This document shows, one piece after another, positions 40,706-49,731 of a stretch of 64,000 nt of DNA (position 1 is the first letter of the stretch; each line of letters starts with the position of its first letter). The DNA comes from CAZPBN01 sp964584935. GTDB lineage: Bacteria > Acidobacteriota > Aminicenantia > Aminicenantales > Aminicenantaceae. Both the position numbers and the translations under genes were made by a program. The notes below the pieces were generated by a model, which was not told the origin of the DNA, did no database searches, and saw only the letters and a program-made list of their open reading frames with translations. Location: contig CAZPBN010000014.1 in NCBI GenBank assembly GCA_964584935.1, forward strand, positions 25,412 to 89,411. The letters are read 5' to 3'.

Positions 40706-42263
40706 CCTGGGAACGACGTATTCCTGTATGGCTTTTTTAGAGGGGGCCGAACCTAGGGTTCTTCCAAATATTGACGGTATGATGATCACTCCATCAGTTG
40801 TCAGCTATACCTCTTCCGGAGAAAGGATAGTGGGTAATCTGGCTTTAAGACAGGCTGTCACTAATCCAAAAAATACCATTTATGCCGTGAAAAGGCTGAT
40901 GGGAAGGAAGATGAATTCTAATGAAGTTGTGGAATCAACATACAGAATTCCTTATGATTTGCTAGGGGCGAAAAATGGAGATGTTATGGTTCAAGCCGGT
41001 GGAAAAACAATTTCGCCTCAGGAAGTATCTTCTCATATTATAGATTATTTAAAAAAAAGTGCTGAAGCTCATCTCGGTGAAGAAGTTACCGAAGCCGTTG
41101 TCACAGTCCCCGCTCATTTTAATGATCATCAAAGACAGGCAACTAAAGATTCTGCAAAAATAGCCGGTCTCAATGTTATAAGAATCATTAATGAACCGAC
41201 TTCTGCCTGTTTGGCTTATGGAATTGATAAAAAAGATGAATCCATTGTTGCCGTTTATGATATCGGAGGAGGAACGTTTGACATAACTGTGATGGAAGTC
41301 AATAATGGAATATTCCATGTTTTGGCAACAAACGGGAATACTTATCTGGGTGGAGAGGATTTTGATAATAAAATTGTTGATTGGATATTGAGTGAGTTTA
41401 AAGAAAAGTACAATCTAGACCTTTTTAAGGACAAATTGGCTATGCAAAGAATCAAAGAAGCATCTGAAAAAGCAAAACGCGAGCTGTCTTTTTCACAGGA
41501 AACAGAAATAAATCTCCCCTTCATTTGTTCGGATGAATCCGGATCAAAACATATAAAAACAACTGTTACAAGAGAAAAATTAGAGGAACTCACTAATGAT
41601 TTGGTTCTGAGTACAATTCCCTATTTAGAGCAAGTTTTAAAGGATGGAAAATTAAAGAAAGAGGATGTTGATGAAATCATATTAGTGGGAGGGCAGGCTC
41701 GAATGCCCTTGATCAAGCAAACTGTCCATGATTTCTTTAGAAAAGAGTCTTCCAAGAATATAAATCCCGATGAAATCATCGCAATCGGGGCTTCCATCCA
41801 GTCCGGAATATTAAAAGGGATATTAAAAGAAGGTGCTGTGTTGCTTGATGTGACTCCACTTTCGTTGGGAATTGAAGCAGAAAAAGACCAGTTTGTGAAA
41901 ATAATTGAAAAAAACACCACCATTCCCACAACCGAGGTGATGCCTTTCACAACAACCGAAGATCATCAACGCACTGCAAAAATACATGTGCTGCAAGGAG
42001 AAAGTGAGTTGGCATCTGAAAATAGATCACTAGCTGTTTTTAAACTAGTTGGAATTGAATCTGCAGAAGCCGGAATCCCTCAGATCGATATACAGTTTTC
42101 AATAGATGCTGATGGAATTGTTAAAGTCTCTGCTAAAGATGTTGCCACAGGAAGAGAACAAAAAATTGAAGTGAATCCTTCCTCCGGATTGGAAGCAGAG
42201 GAAATTAAGAACATCATACAAGGAAAACAAGTTAATAAACAAAAGGAATATCGACATGAATAA
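40683..42263 (+). CDS. dnaK: DnaK paralogue lacking the C-terminal helical lid
   Basis: A 526-residue Hsp70. The ATPase domain is complete (IGIDLGTTYSCMAFLEG, VVTVPAHFNDHQRQATKDSA, YDIGGGTFDITVME, ILVGGQARMPLIKQ) and the substrate-binding beta domain is present to IDADGIVKVSAKDVATGR. It stops about 20 residues later, near SSGLEAEEIKNII, where helix A of the lid begins. The full-length DnaK at 14655 is 648 residues. The gene is not broken: its stop overlaps dnaJ2 by 8 bp. Lidless Hsp70s bind substrate with faster exchange, so it may be specialised. ATG 40683 gives the usual start. Confidence 0.93.
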   Translation: MAQTIGIDLGTTYSCMAFLEGAEPRVLPNIDGMMITPSVVSYTSSGERIVGNLALRQAVTNPKNTIYAVKRLMGRKMNSNEVVESTYRIPYDLLGAKNGDVMVQAGGKTISPQEVSSHIIDYLKKSAEAHLGEEVTEAVVTVPAHFNDHQRQATKDSAKIAGLNVIRIINEPTSACLAYGIDKKDESIVAVYDIGGGTFDITVMEVNNGIFHVLATNGNTYLGGEDFDNKIVDWILSEFKEKYNLDLFKDKLAMQRIKEASEKAKRELSFSQETEINLPFICSDESGSKHIKTTVTREKLEELTNDLVLSTIPYLEQVLKDGKLKKEDVDEIILVGGQARMPLIKQTVHDFFRKESSKNINPDEIIAIGASIQSGILKGILKEGAVLLDVTPLSLGIEAEKDQFVKIIEKNTTIPTTEVMPFTTTEDHQRTAKIHVLQGESELASENRSLAVFKLVGIESAEAGIPQIDIQFSIDADGIVKVSAKDVATGREQKIEVNPSSGLEAEEIKNIIQGKQVNKQKEYRHE

Positions 42264-43386
42264 TAAAGATTACTATGAAATTCTTGGAGTAGACCGGAAT
42301 TGTTCTTCCTTAGAAATAAAAAAAGCATACCGCCGAATGGCTTTAAAATATCATCCTGATAAAAATCCAAATAACAGTGAAGCAGAAGAAAAATTTAAAG
42401 AGGCAGCTGAAGCCTATAGTGTACTGATTGATTCTGAAAAAAGATCTCTCTATGACAGATATGGGCATGCAGGCCTGAAGCAAGAAGGATTTGGGGGATT
42501 TTCTGGATTTGACTCATCAATATTCAGCGATTTTGAAGATATCCTTGGAAATTTCTTCGGATTCAACTTCGGAAGCTTTTTTGGAGGAAGGCAACGAAGG
42601 GAAGAATATTCAGAGAGAGGTAAAGACCTTGTTTTGGAATTGGATATATCTCTACAAGAAGCCGCAGTTGGAGTGCAGAAAGAAATAAATATTAACCGTC
42701 ATGAAACCTGTCCTGTTTGCAATGGTTCAAAAATGAAACCAGGAACAGAAAAAGAAATATGCCGAAGATGTCAGGGAAGAGGACAAATTCGTTTTCAGCA
42801 GGGTTTTTTTTCCATATCACGGACGTGTTCTGACTGCCATGGAACTGGAAGGATCATCAAGCACCCTTGTGAGAATTGTGGCGGAACAGGAAGAATAAAA
42901 AAGAAGAGGAAAGTCAAAATTAATGTTCCCCCTGGGATTGATAATGGAATGAAACTCAGAATAGCAGGTGAAGGAGAAGGTGGAATCAGAGGAGCAAGAA
43001 ATGGAGACCTTTATGTCATTATAAGGTTGAAAGAACATAAATTTTTTAAAAGACAAAAAGAAGATCTTTACTGTTCGATTCCATTATCTTTTGTTCAGGC
43101 TTCTTTAGGAGTAGACGTTGAAGTTCCCACTCTTAACGAAAATGAAATATTGAGAATCCCTCCTGGAACTCAGAATGGAGATCAATTCAAATTGAAAGGA
43201 AAAGGGATCAGGTATATTGAAAGCGGTAAAGTGGGAGATTTGTTTGTTAAAGTCAATATAGAAACTCCTGTTAATCTAACCAAGGAACAAAAGGAAATTT
43301 TAAAAAAGTTTGCCGATTCAAGAGGAGAAAAGATAGAAGTTGTGGATAAAAGTATCATATCTAAAGTGAGAAACATATTCAACTAA
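42256..43386 (+). CDS. dnaJ: Co-chaperone DnaJ, second copy (type I)
   Basis: A 376-residue Hsp40 with J domain KYHPDKNPNNSEAEEKFKEA, a Gly/Phe region, four zinc modules (CPVCNGSK, CRRCQGRG, CSDCHGTG, CENCGGTG) and C-terminal domains (NVPPGIDNGMKLRI, RIPPGTQNGDQFKL). The first zinc module ends GSK rather than GxG. It overlaps dnaK2 by 8 bp, so this is that chaperone's dedicated partner. It differs clearly from the DnaJ at 16686, so the two systems are old paralogues or of separate origin. Confidence 0.96.
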   Translation: MNNKDYYEILGVDRNCSSLEIKKAYRRMALKYHPDKNPNNSEAEEKFKEAAEAYSVLIDSEKRSLYDRYGHAGLKQEGFGGFSGFDSSIFSDFEDILGNFFGFNFGSFFGGRQRREEYSERGKDLVLELDISLQEAAVGVQKEININRHETCPVCNGSKMKPGTEKEICRRCQGRGQIRFQQGFFSISRTCSDCHGTGRIIKHPCENCGGTGRIKKKRKVKINVPPGIDNGMKLRIAGEGEGGIRGARNGDLYVIIRLKEHKFFKRQKEDLYCSIPLSFVQASLGVDVEVPTLNENEILRIPPGTQNGDQFKLKGKGIRYIESGKVGDLFVKVNIETPVNLTKEQKEILKKFADSRGEKIEVVDKSIISKVRNIFN

Positions 43387-43393
43387 GGGAAGT

Positions 43394-44134
43394 TTGACTT
43401 CAAAAAGATTCTTAATCAAAAGCAATCAGGTCAATAAATATGCCTTTCTGTATGGAGATGAACACCATCACTTAAGCAAAGTAGTAAGAATAAAACCTAA
43501 AGAAAATGTTTGTTTATTTGATGAGTTGGGATTTGAATACATTGCCACAGTGGAAGAGATAAAGAAGGATTATACTAAACTATCTATTATTGAACGAATT
43601 AAGAAAAACAGTAATAAGGTTGAAATCACTTTGGTTCAGTCTGTATTAAAAGCTAAAAATATGGATTTAGTTATTCAAAAAGCAACAGAATTAGGAGTAT
43701 CAAAAATTATTCCGGTTGAGGCGCAGCGTTCCATATCTAAAATAGGAGACGAAAATGAAAAGAAGAACAAAAGATGGAAAAGAATTGCCTCCGAAGCCTC
43801 GAAGCAATGCGGGCGAGTCCATATCCCAGAAATATTTATGCTTAGTACTTTCGAGAGGGTTATAAAAAACAATGATAATTCCTTGAAATATTTTCTTTCG
43901 GAAAAAAAAGGAAAATACTTTAAAGATATTTTAATGGATCCCCCTGACTTTGATAAAAAGATTCCTTTGTTTGTCCTTTTAGTCATAGGCCCGGAAGGAG
44001 GATGGACAAAGGAAGAAGAAATCTTTTTTAGGGAAAACGGTTTGGAAGCTGTCAGTCTAGGAAACTTGATCTTGAGATCGGAAACAGCTACCATTTCCAG
44101 CGTAGCTTTAATATCTCATTTTTGGAATGTATAA
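43394..44134 (+). CDS. rsmE: 16S rRNA (uracil1498-N3)-methyltransferase RsmE
   Basis: A 246-residue SPOUT methyltransferase that modifies U1498 of 16S rRNA. Motifs include DEHHHLSKVVRIKPKENVCL, ATELGVSKIIPVEAQRS, the SAM knot VIGPEGGWTKEEEIFF and VSLGNLILRSETATISSVAL. A TTG start follows AAGGGAAG closely. It lies 7 bp after dnaJ2 and its stop codon directly touches the ATG of the kinase gene, so it belongs to the same transcript. RsmE next to dnaJ is common in bacteria. Confidence 0.93.
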   Translation: MTSKRFLIKSNQVNKYAFLYGDEHHHLSKVVRIKPKENVCLFDELGFEYIATVEEIKKDYTKLSIIERIKKNSNKVEITLVQSVLKAKNMDLVIQKATELGVSKIIPVEAQRSISKIGDENEKKNKRWKRIASEASKQCGRVHIPEIFMLSTFERVIKNNDNSLKYFLSEKKGKYFKDILMDPPDFDKKIPLFVLLVIGPEGGWTKEEEIFFRENGLEAVSLGNLILRSETATISSVALISHFWNV

Positions 44135-45073
44135 ATGTTTCTCCAGGGAGAAAAAGTAGGGAAATACGAAATATTAAGATCTCTGGGAAGCGGTGGATTT
44201 GGTTCTGTTTATTTGGCAAAGAATACCTGGCTTAACACAAAAGTAGCTTTAAAAGTACCGCATAAGCAGTCATTGGAATTATTCAAACTTCTCAAAGAGC
44301 CCAGACTGCAAGCCGCTTTAAATCACCCCAATATTGTTCGTATGATTACTGCAGAAAAGGAAAAAAAAGTATTTTTTATGGTTATGGAATATGTCAAAGG
44401 AAAAACCTTAGAAAAGGTTTTAGAAAGAGAAAAAATCCTGTCTAATGATAAAGCCATTGATTTTATGAAACAAATTGCCTATGGTGTGGTTCATGCCCAT
44501 AAGAATAAAATCATCCACCGCGATTTGAGACCATCCAATATTCTTATTTCTGAAGGAGGAATCATAAAGATTACCGATTTTGGGACTTCAGCTTGGCTGA
44601 GCAACATAGCTTATGCATCGACAAGAATCGGTTCTCCTCCTTATATGGCTCCGGAACAGTTCCAGGGAAAATCATCTTTCAGCTCGGATATTTATTCGAT
44701 GGGTTGTATTTTTTATGAAATGTTGATTGGTGAACCTCCTATTTATGATCCGGATCCGTTTAAAATACTGGAGAAAGCCCAAAAAGGAGAGATTAAGTCT
44801 CCTCGTTCAAGAAATAATAGAATTCACCCAAAGATTGATGAAATTGTTATGAAATGCCTGGCAGCAAAAGTCTCGGAAAGATATCAATCCGCATTTGAAG
44901 TTGTTAAACAGATAACAGAATTAAAAGGAGAAAATGCAAACAAATCAGAGATTGAAGATATTCTGGGTCGAATAAAAGCAAGAGAGAGAAGCCATACTCG
45001 TCTATGTTGGAATTGTAGAAAACCATTACCTCATAAGGGAAAGAGTTGTCCTCATTGCGGAGAATCTATATAA
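44135..45073 (+). CDS. Ser/Thr protein kinase with C-terminal zinc ribbon
   Basis: A 312-residue Hanks-type kinase. P-loop LGSGGFGSVYLA (17-28), ATP lysine K40 in VALKV, catalytic loop IHRDLRPSN (128-134, with Arg where Lys is usual), TDFGTSAW and GSPPYMAPEQF. There is no transmembrane helix. The last 30 residues form a CWNCRKPLPHKGKSCPHCGE zinc ribbon. The HRDLR form is still seen in active kinases. Position between rsmE (0 bp) and pilT (68 bp) hints at control of surface motility or translation, but no target is shown. Confidence 0.9.
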   Translation: MFLQGEKVGKYEILRSLGSGGFGSVYLAKNTWLNTKVALKVPHKQSLELFKLLKEPRLQAALNHPNIVRMITAEKEKKVFFMVMEYVKGKTLEKVLEREKILSNDKAIDFMKQIAYGVVHAHKNKIIHRDLRPSNILISEGGIIKITDFGTSAWLSNIAYASTRIGSPPYMAPEQFQGKSSFSSDIYSMGCIFYEMLIGEPPIYDPDPFKILEKAQKGEIKSPRSRNNRIHPKIDEIVMKCLAAKVSERYQSAFEVVKQITELKGENANKSEIEDILGRIKARERSHTRLCWNCRKPLPHKGKSCPHCGESI

Positions 45074-45141
45074 TAGGAGGTAATAGAATAAATCTACAAT
45101 GAATGGAATTATATATAAATTGACTTATAAGGGGAAAGAAA

Positions 45142-46314
45142 ATGGATATTAATGATTTATTAAAAGTTGTTGTAAAAAACGAAGCTTCTGACCTCCATTT
45201 GAAATCAGGTAATTATCCCATTATCAGAAAAGACGGGACTTTAATAAAACTCAAAGAATTCCAGAAATTATCACCCATGGATACAGAAAGAATAACAGAT
45301 CAGCTCACTTCTAACTTTCAAAAGAAAAGGCTGGAAAAAGAACTTGATTTGGAAATAGCTTATGGATATCCAGGTCTGGGTCGATTCAGAATCAGTATTT
45401 TCTTTCAGAGAGGAACGATAGCTCTGGCAATGAGGTTCGTCCCTATTGAGATAAAATCAATTAGAGAATTGCTGCTGCCTAAAATATTGGAAACAATCAG
45501 TATGGAAAGAAGAGGGCTTGTTTTAGTGACAGGAACAACCGGATCTGGAAAATCAACAACTCTGGCTGCAATGATCGATTATATCAATTCCAATAACAAT
45601 GATAATGTGATCACTATAGAAGATCCCATTGAATTTTTGCACCGGGATAAAAAAAGCACGATCAACCAAAGAGAAGTGGGAATTGATGTGAAGAATTTTG
45701 CAAAAGGAATGAGAGGGGCTTTGAGGGAAGATCCAGATGTGATTTTGGTTGGAGAAATGAGGGATGAAGAGACTATAGGGACAGCGTTGCTTGCTGCCGA
45801 AACAGGACATCTGGTTATGAGCACTGTCCATACTCTGGATTCTCCGGAGACGATTAACCGTATAATTTCTTCTTTTCCTCCCTATCACCAGAGACAGGTT
45901 AGATCTCAAATGGCATCTATTTTGAAAGCAGTGATATCCTTGAGGTTGATTCCAAGAAAGGATGGAGAAGGTAGAGTCCCGGCTGTCGAAGTGATGATCA
46001 ACACTCCCCATATTAAAGAGTGTATCAGTGATAAGGACAAGACTGTTCTCATTAGAGATGCTATAGCAAGCGGAGTTTCACAGTATGGAATGCAGACGTT
46101 TGATCAGTCAATTTATTTCCTTTACAGAAAAGGTTACATATCTTTTGAACAGGGAATGAAATACTCTTCAAGCCCGGATAATTTCAAATTGAGAGTCGAT
46201 GGAGTTCAATCCACACTTGATATGGCTCTATCCGAAATGGAAGAAAGAATGGCTGATTTAGAAGATGAACAATTGGCAGAAGAAGTAGAAAAGAAAATAG
46301 ATAGTGAGAGCTAA
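45142..46314 (+). CDS. pilT: Type IV pilus retraction ATPase PilT/PilU
   Basis: A 390-residue secretion-type ATPase. The N-terminal PAS-like domain starts INDLLKVVVKNEASDLHLKS; Walker A is VTGTTGSGKSTTLAA (about 130), the Asp box is ITIEDPIEFLH, Walker B is ALREDPDVILVGEMRD, and the His box is MSTVHTLDSPETINRII. The C-terminal tail is longer than in PilT and acidic, which may fit PilU. Drives pilus disassembly at the inner membrane. No other pilus gene is close. RBS GGGGAAAG precedes the ATG. Confidence 0.92.
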   Translation: MDINDLLKVVVKNEASDLHLKSGNYPIIRKDGTLIKLKEFQKLSPMDTERITDQLTSNFQKKRLEKELDLEIAYGYPGLGRFRISIFFQRGTIALAMRFVPIEIKSIRELLLPKILETISMERRGLVLVTGTTGSGKSTTLAAMIDYINSNNNDNVITIEDPIEFLHRDKKSTINQREVGIDVKNFAKGMRGALREDPDVILVGEMRDEETIGTALLAAETGHLVMSTVHTLDSPETINRIISSFPPYHQRQVRSQMASILKAVISLRLIPRKDGEGRVPAVEVMINTPHIKECISDKDKTVLIRDAIASGVSQYGMQTFDQSIYFLYRKGYISFEQGMKYSSSPDNFKLRVDGVQSTLDMALSEMEERMADLEDEQLAEEVEKKIDSES

Positions 46315-46320
46315 ATATTA

Positions 46321-48960
46321 ATGCTTAGTCAGGAAATAAGAGAAACATTTTTAAATTTTTTCTCAAATAAAAAACACAAAATAATCAAAAGTTCTTCTTT
46401 ACTACCCAAGGATGATCCAACAATTCTTTTCACCAATGCTGGTATGAACCAATTCAAAAATTACTTTCTTGGACTTGAAAAAAGGAGTTACAAAAGAGCC
46501 GCTTCTGTTCAAAAATGTTTGAGAGTTAGCGGAAAACACAATGACCTGGAACAAGTGGGGAAAACAAATAAACATCATACCTTTTTTGAGATGCTCGGTA
46601 ATTTTTCTTTCGGTGATTATTTTAAGGAAAAAGCGATAGAGTTTGCCTGGGAACTCATCACGGAAACATATAAATTACAAAAAGATAAAATCTATATTAC
46701 CATTTACAAGGAGGATGAAGAAGCGTTCAAAATATGGAAGAATAATATAGGAATACCGGATAATAGAATATTCAGATTGGGGAGAAAAGATAATTACTGG
46801 TCTATGGGGGATGTGGGCCCATGTGGTCCTTGTTCTGAACTCCATTACGATATTCGTGAAGAAATCGAAAAGGGAAATCCCCTGGAGTTGATAAAGAGTG
46901 GAAGCGATCAATTTATTGAACTCTGGAATCTAGTATTTATGCAGTATTATCAAGATGACAAACAAAAACTTCATGAACTTCCCGCTCCTTCTATTGACAC
47001 CGGAATGGGACTGGAAAGAATGGCTTCTGCTCTTCAAGGCAAAAAGAGCAGTTATGAGACAGATCTGTTTTCCCCGATTATTGAAATTATTTGTGAGGAT
47101 TCAAATAGAGAATACCCCCATTATGATGGAAAAGATGTGTCTGTAAGAATAATAGCAGATCATGTGAGATCCATTTGTTTCCTAATAAGTGATGGAGTAA
47201 TGCCTGAAAACGAAGGAAGAGGGTATGTCTTAAGAAGAATAATTCGAAGAGCTTACAGACATGGAAATTTTCTGGATATAAATGAGCCTTTTCTTTACAA
47301 ACTCATCAGTCCAGTTGTGGATGTGATGAAAGACGCATACCCTGAACTTTTATCGTCCGTTGATTACATTTCTAAATTGTGTCAATCAGAAGAGAGACGA
47401 TTTTCGAAGACCTTGTCTTCCGGAATGCGTACTTTTTCCCAATATATCGAGGAAGCGAAAAAGAATAATGATATAATCCTTAGTGGAGAACAAGTATTTA
47501 AGTTATACGATACTTTTGGCTTTCCCCTTGATTTATCAAAGGAATTGTTATTAGAAGAAGGGATTGGTGTGGATGAAGATGGATTTTATAAAGAGCTTGA
47601 GAAACAACGGAAGAGAGCCCGAAAGGCATGGACTGGAGATGATCGATTAAAAGAACGCAGGGTCTACGAAAATTTTAAAGATTTATCCAGCCAGTTTATA
47701 GGATACGAAAATGTTAAAGTTTCCGATGCTAAAGTTATTGGTATGGTCAAGGGAAATAAGAAAGTGGAAGAACTCAATAAAGGAGAAGAAGGAGAGATTT
47801 TCTTAAATAAAACTCCGTTTTACGCTGAAGCTGGAGGACAAATCGGAGATTCTGGAGTTATGAAAAACCCTCTTTTTTCAGCCATTGTAAAAAATACTTA
47901 TTATCCTATTCCTGAATTGATTTCTCATGAAATCAAAGTCATTTCTGGAAAAATAAAGATAGGAGATAAAATAAATGCCTCAGTGGACATGCCGCTCAGG
48001 AAAGCGATTTCCCGTAATCACACTGTCACCCATCTTTTGCATGCTTCTTTACGATCAATCCTTGGTGATCATATCAAGCAGGCAGGATCGCTTGTTTCTC
48101 CTTACAGATTGAGATTCGATTTCACTCATTTTACATCCTTAGACGACACAGAGTTAAGACAAGTCGAATCGCTTGTCAATGAGAAAATAAGAGAGAATAT
48201 CCCTGTTAAAACCACAATCACTACAATTGAGGAAGGAATGAGAGAAGGAGCTATAGCCATATTTGAAGAAAAATACGGGGAAACCGTGAGAATGGTCACT
48301 ATTGATGATTTCAGTAAGGAACTTTGCGGGGGAATTCATGTCAAATCCACAGGAGAAATCGGTCTTTTCAAAGTAGTATCAGAATCGAGTATTTCAGCCG
48401 GCATGAGAAGAATAGAAGCTCTGACGGGAGAATATGCCTTAAAGTATATCCAGGATAACGAAGAAATATTGAATGAAATCCAATATCTGGTCAATGCCTC
48501 TAGAGAGGATATAAAGAGCAAAGTAAGAACGTTAAAAGATCAATTAAAAGATGACGAAAAAGAAATAAAAAGGTTGAAGCAAAAATTGTCCAATATAAAA
48601 TATAAAGCAAGTGATCAGTCCATTAAAAAAGTAAAGGGATTGCCTGTTTTGGTTCAAAAAGTTGAAGGGTTGAATCATTCAGAGTTCCGTGAACTGTCGG
48701 ATACACTCAAACAGAAAATACAATCAGGTATTGTGGTTCTGGGGGGGATTATCGATGGAAAAATTTTTATAACCGTGGGTGTAACCAAAGATTTAACCAG
48801 GAAATTCGATGCTCAAGATTTTATTAAAGAAATCACTCCTATAATCAAGGGAGGAGGAGGAGGACGTTCTGATTTTGCCCAAGCTGGAGGAACCAAAACA
48901 GAAAATTTGGATAAAGCTTTGAATGATAGTTATTCAATTATTGAAAAACTCATCGTGTGA
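46321..48960 (+). CDS. alaS: Alanyl-tRNA synthetase
   Basis: An 879-residue class II synthetase. Catalytic core: FTNAGMNQFKNYFLG, RVSGKHNDLEQVGKTNKHHT, NYWSMGDVGPCGPCSE. The editing domain carries zinc ligands in NHTVTHLLHASLRS and ELCGGIHVKSTGEIG. The C-terminal domain has a coiled coil (DQLKDDEKEIKRLKQKL) and ends with GGGGGRSDFAQAGG. It starts 7 bp after pilT, likely as part of the same unit, and is followed by a repeat tract and a terminator. Confidence 0.98.
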   Translation: MLSQEIRETFLNFFSNKKHKIIKSSSLLPKDDPTILFTNAGMNQFKNYFLGLEKRSYKRAASVQKCLRVSGKHNDLEQVGKTNKHHTFFEMLGNFSFGDYFKEKAIEFAWELITETYKLQKDKIYITIYKEDEEAFKIWKNNIGIPDNRIFRLGRKDNYWSMGDVGPCGPCSELHYDIREEIEKGNPLELIKSGSDQFIELWNLVFMQYYQDDKQKLHELPAPSIDTGMGLERMASALQGKKSSYETDLFSPIIEIICEDSNREYPHYDGKDVSVRIIADHVRSICFLISDGVMPENEGRGYVLRRIIRRAYRHGNFLDINEPFLYKLISPVVDVMKDAYPELLSSVDYISKLCQSEERRFSKTLSSGMRTFSQYIEEAKKNNDIILSGEQVFKLYDTFGFPLDLSKELLLEEGIGVDEDGFYKELEKQRKRARKAWTGDDRLKERRVYENFKDLSSQFIGYENVKVSDAKVIGMVKGNKKVEELNKGEEGEIFLNKTPFYAEAGGQIGDSGVMKNPLFSAIVKNTYYPIPELISHEIKVISGKIKIGDKINASVDMPLRKAISRNHTVTHLLHASLRSILGDHIKQAGSLVSPYRLRFDFTHFTSLDDTELRQVESLVNEKIRENIPVKTTITTIEEGMREGAIAIFEEKYGETVRMVTIDDFSKELCGGIHVKSTGEIGLFKVVSESSISAGMRRIEALTGEYALKYIQDNEEILNEIQYLVNASREDIKSKVRTLKDQLKDDEKEIKRLKQKLSNIKYKASDQSIKKVKGLPVLVQKVEGLNHSEFRELSDTLKQKIQSGIVVLGGIIDGKIFITVGVTKDLTRKFDAQDFIKEITPIIKGGGGGRSDFAQAGGTKTENLDKALNDSYSIIEKLIV

Positions 48961-48969
48961 AACCGAAAA

Positions 48970-49032
48970 ACGTGAGATGTAAAACGACAAAGGTAAGATG
49001 AAAAATCAATATCGTAAAGCGTAAGATGAGAA
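48970..49032. repeat. Dispersed GTAAGA-type repeat tract after alaS
   Basis: Degenerate units CGTGAGATGTAAAACG, GGTAAGATG and CGTAAAGCGTAAGATGAG, starting 10 bp after the stop codon. Confidence 0.7.
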
Positions 49033-49042
49033 ACATTGAATA

Positions 49043-49115
49043 ACAATCCCCTTCCGTTTTAAGAGGAGATCGTATCAGCGAATTTCACCCCTAAAGGGGA
49101 TTGTATTGTTTTTTA
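49043..49115 (+). terminator. Rho-independent terminator after alaS
   Basis: ACAATCCCCTT (49043-49053) pairs perfectly with AAGGGGATTGT (49094-49104), then ATTGTTTTTTATTTT. A second small stem CCCCTAAAGGGG lies at the base of the right arm. Confidence 0.65.
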
Positions 49116-49143
49116 TTTTATGAAATCATTCTTTTGAGTTTGC

Positions 49144-49719
49144 ATGGAAAAAAGAAATTTCTTACTCTTTTCATTTATTGTGATATTTTTTATCGGTTTT
49201 ATGTCTCCTCTGAATATACATTCTAACCCCTATTTTAAAAATAAATATAGCAGCCTTATACTCACCATGGCAAATAAGTACAATATCCCTGTGGAACTGA
49301 TCCATTCAATCATTCAGGCAGAATCAGACTATAACAAATGGGCTGTTTCTTCAAAAGGTGCCAAGGGATTGATGCAATTGATGCCGGAGACCGCAAAAGA
49401 TTACGGAGTCAAAGATATATTTGATCCCAGAGAAAACATTGAAGCTGGAGTGAAATACCTGGTATACTTGATAAAACGGTATAAAGGAAAAACAAACCTT
49501 GTTCTGGCTGCCTATAATGCAGGGCCTGAAAATGTAAAAAAGTATAAAGGAGTTCCCCCTTACAAAGAAACAAAAAGCTATATAGAAACAATAGAAAAAT
49601 TATATGGAGAGCAATATATCACATTGACGCAATCGGTCAGGAAGTTTTACGATCAATCAGGAAAGCTGGTCCTCACCAATTATCCCTCTTCTTATTTTTC
49701 AGACAGGCAAAAAGAATAA
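49144..49719 (+). CDS. Lytic transglycosylase (SLT domain)
   Basis: A 191-residue envelope enzyme that cleaves the MurNAc-GlcNAc bond to leave anhydro-MurNAc ends. A signal-like segment (about 7-24) precedes the SLT domain: VELIHSIIQAESDYNKWAVS with the catalytic Glu, SKGAKGLMQLMPETAKDYGV, NIEAGVKYLVYLIKRYKG and LAAYNAGPENVKKY. The tail (about 155-191) has a FYDQSGKLVLTNYP segment like the DUF4124-type region often seen with SLT proteins. A single gene after the alaS terminator. Confidence 0.92.
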   Translation: MEKRNFLLFSFIVIFFIGFMSPLNIHSNPYFKNKYSSLILTMANKYNIPVELIHSIIQAESDYNKWAVSSKGAKGLMQLMPETAKDYGVKDIFDPRENIEAGVKYLVYLIKRYKGKTNLVLAAYNAGPENVKKYKGVPPYKETKSYIETIEKLYGEQYITLTQSVRKFYDQSGKLVLTNYPSSYFSDRQKE

Positions 49720-49731
49720 ACTTTTTTGCTT

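Noticed and set aside
45075..45153. Possible 17-residue leader peptide before pilT (ATG 45100) with an AGGAGG upstream
   Set aside because: The AGGAGG is too far from that ATG and the peptide has no recognisable attenuator features.
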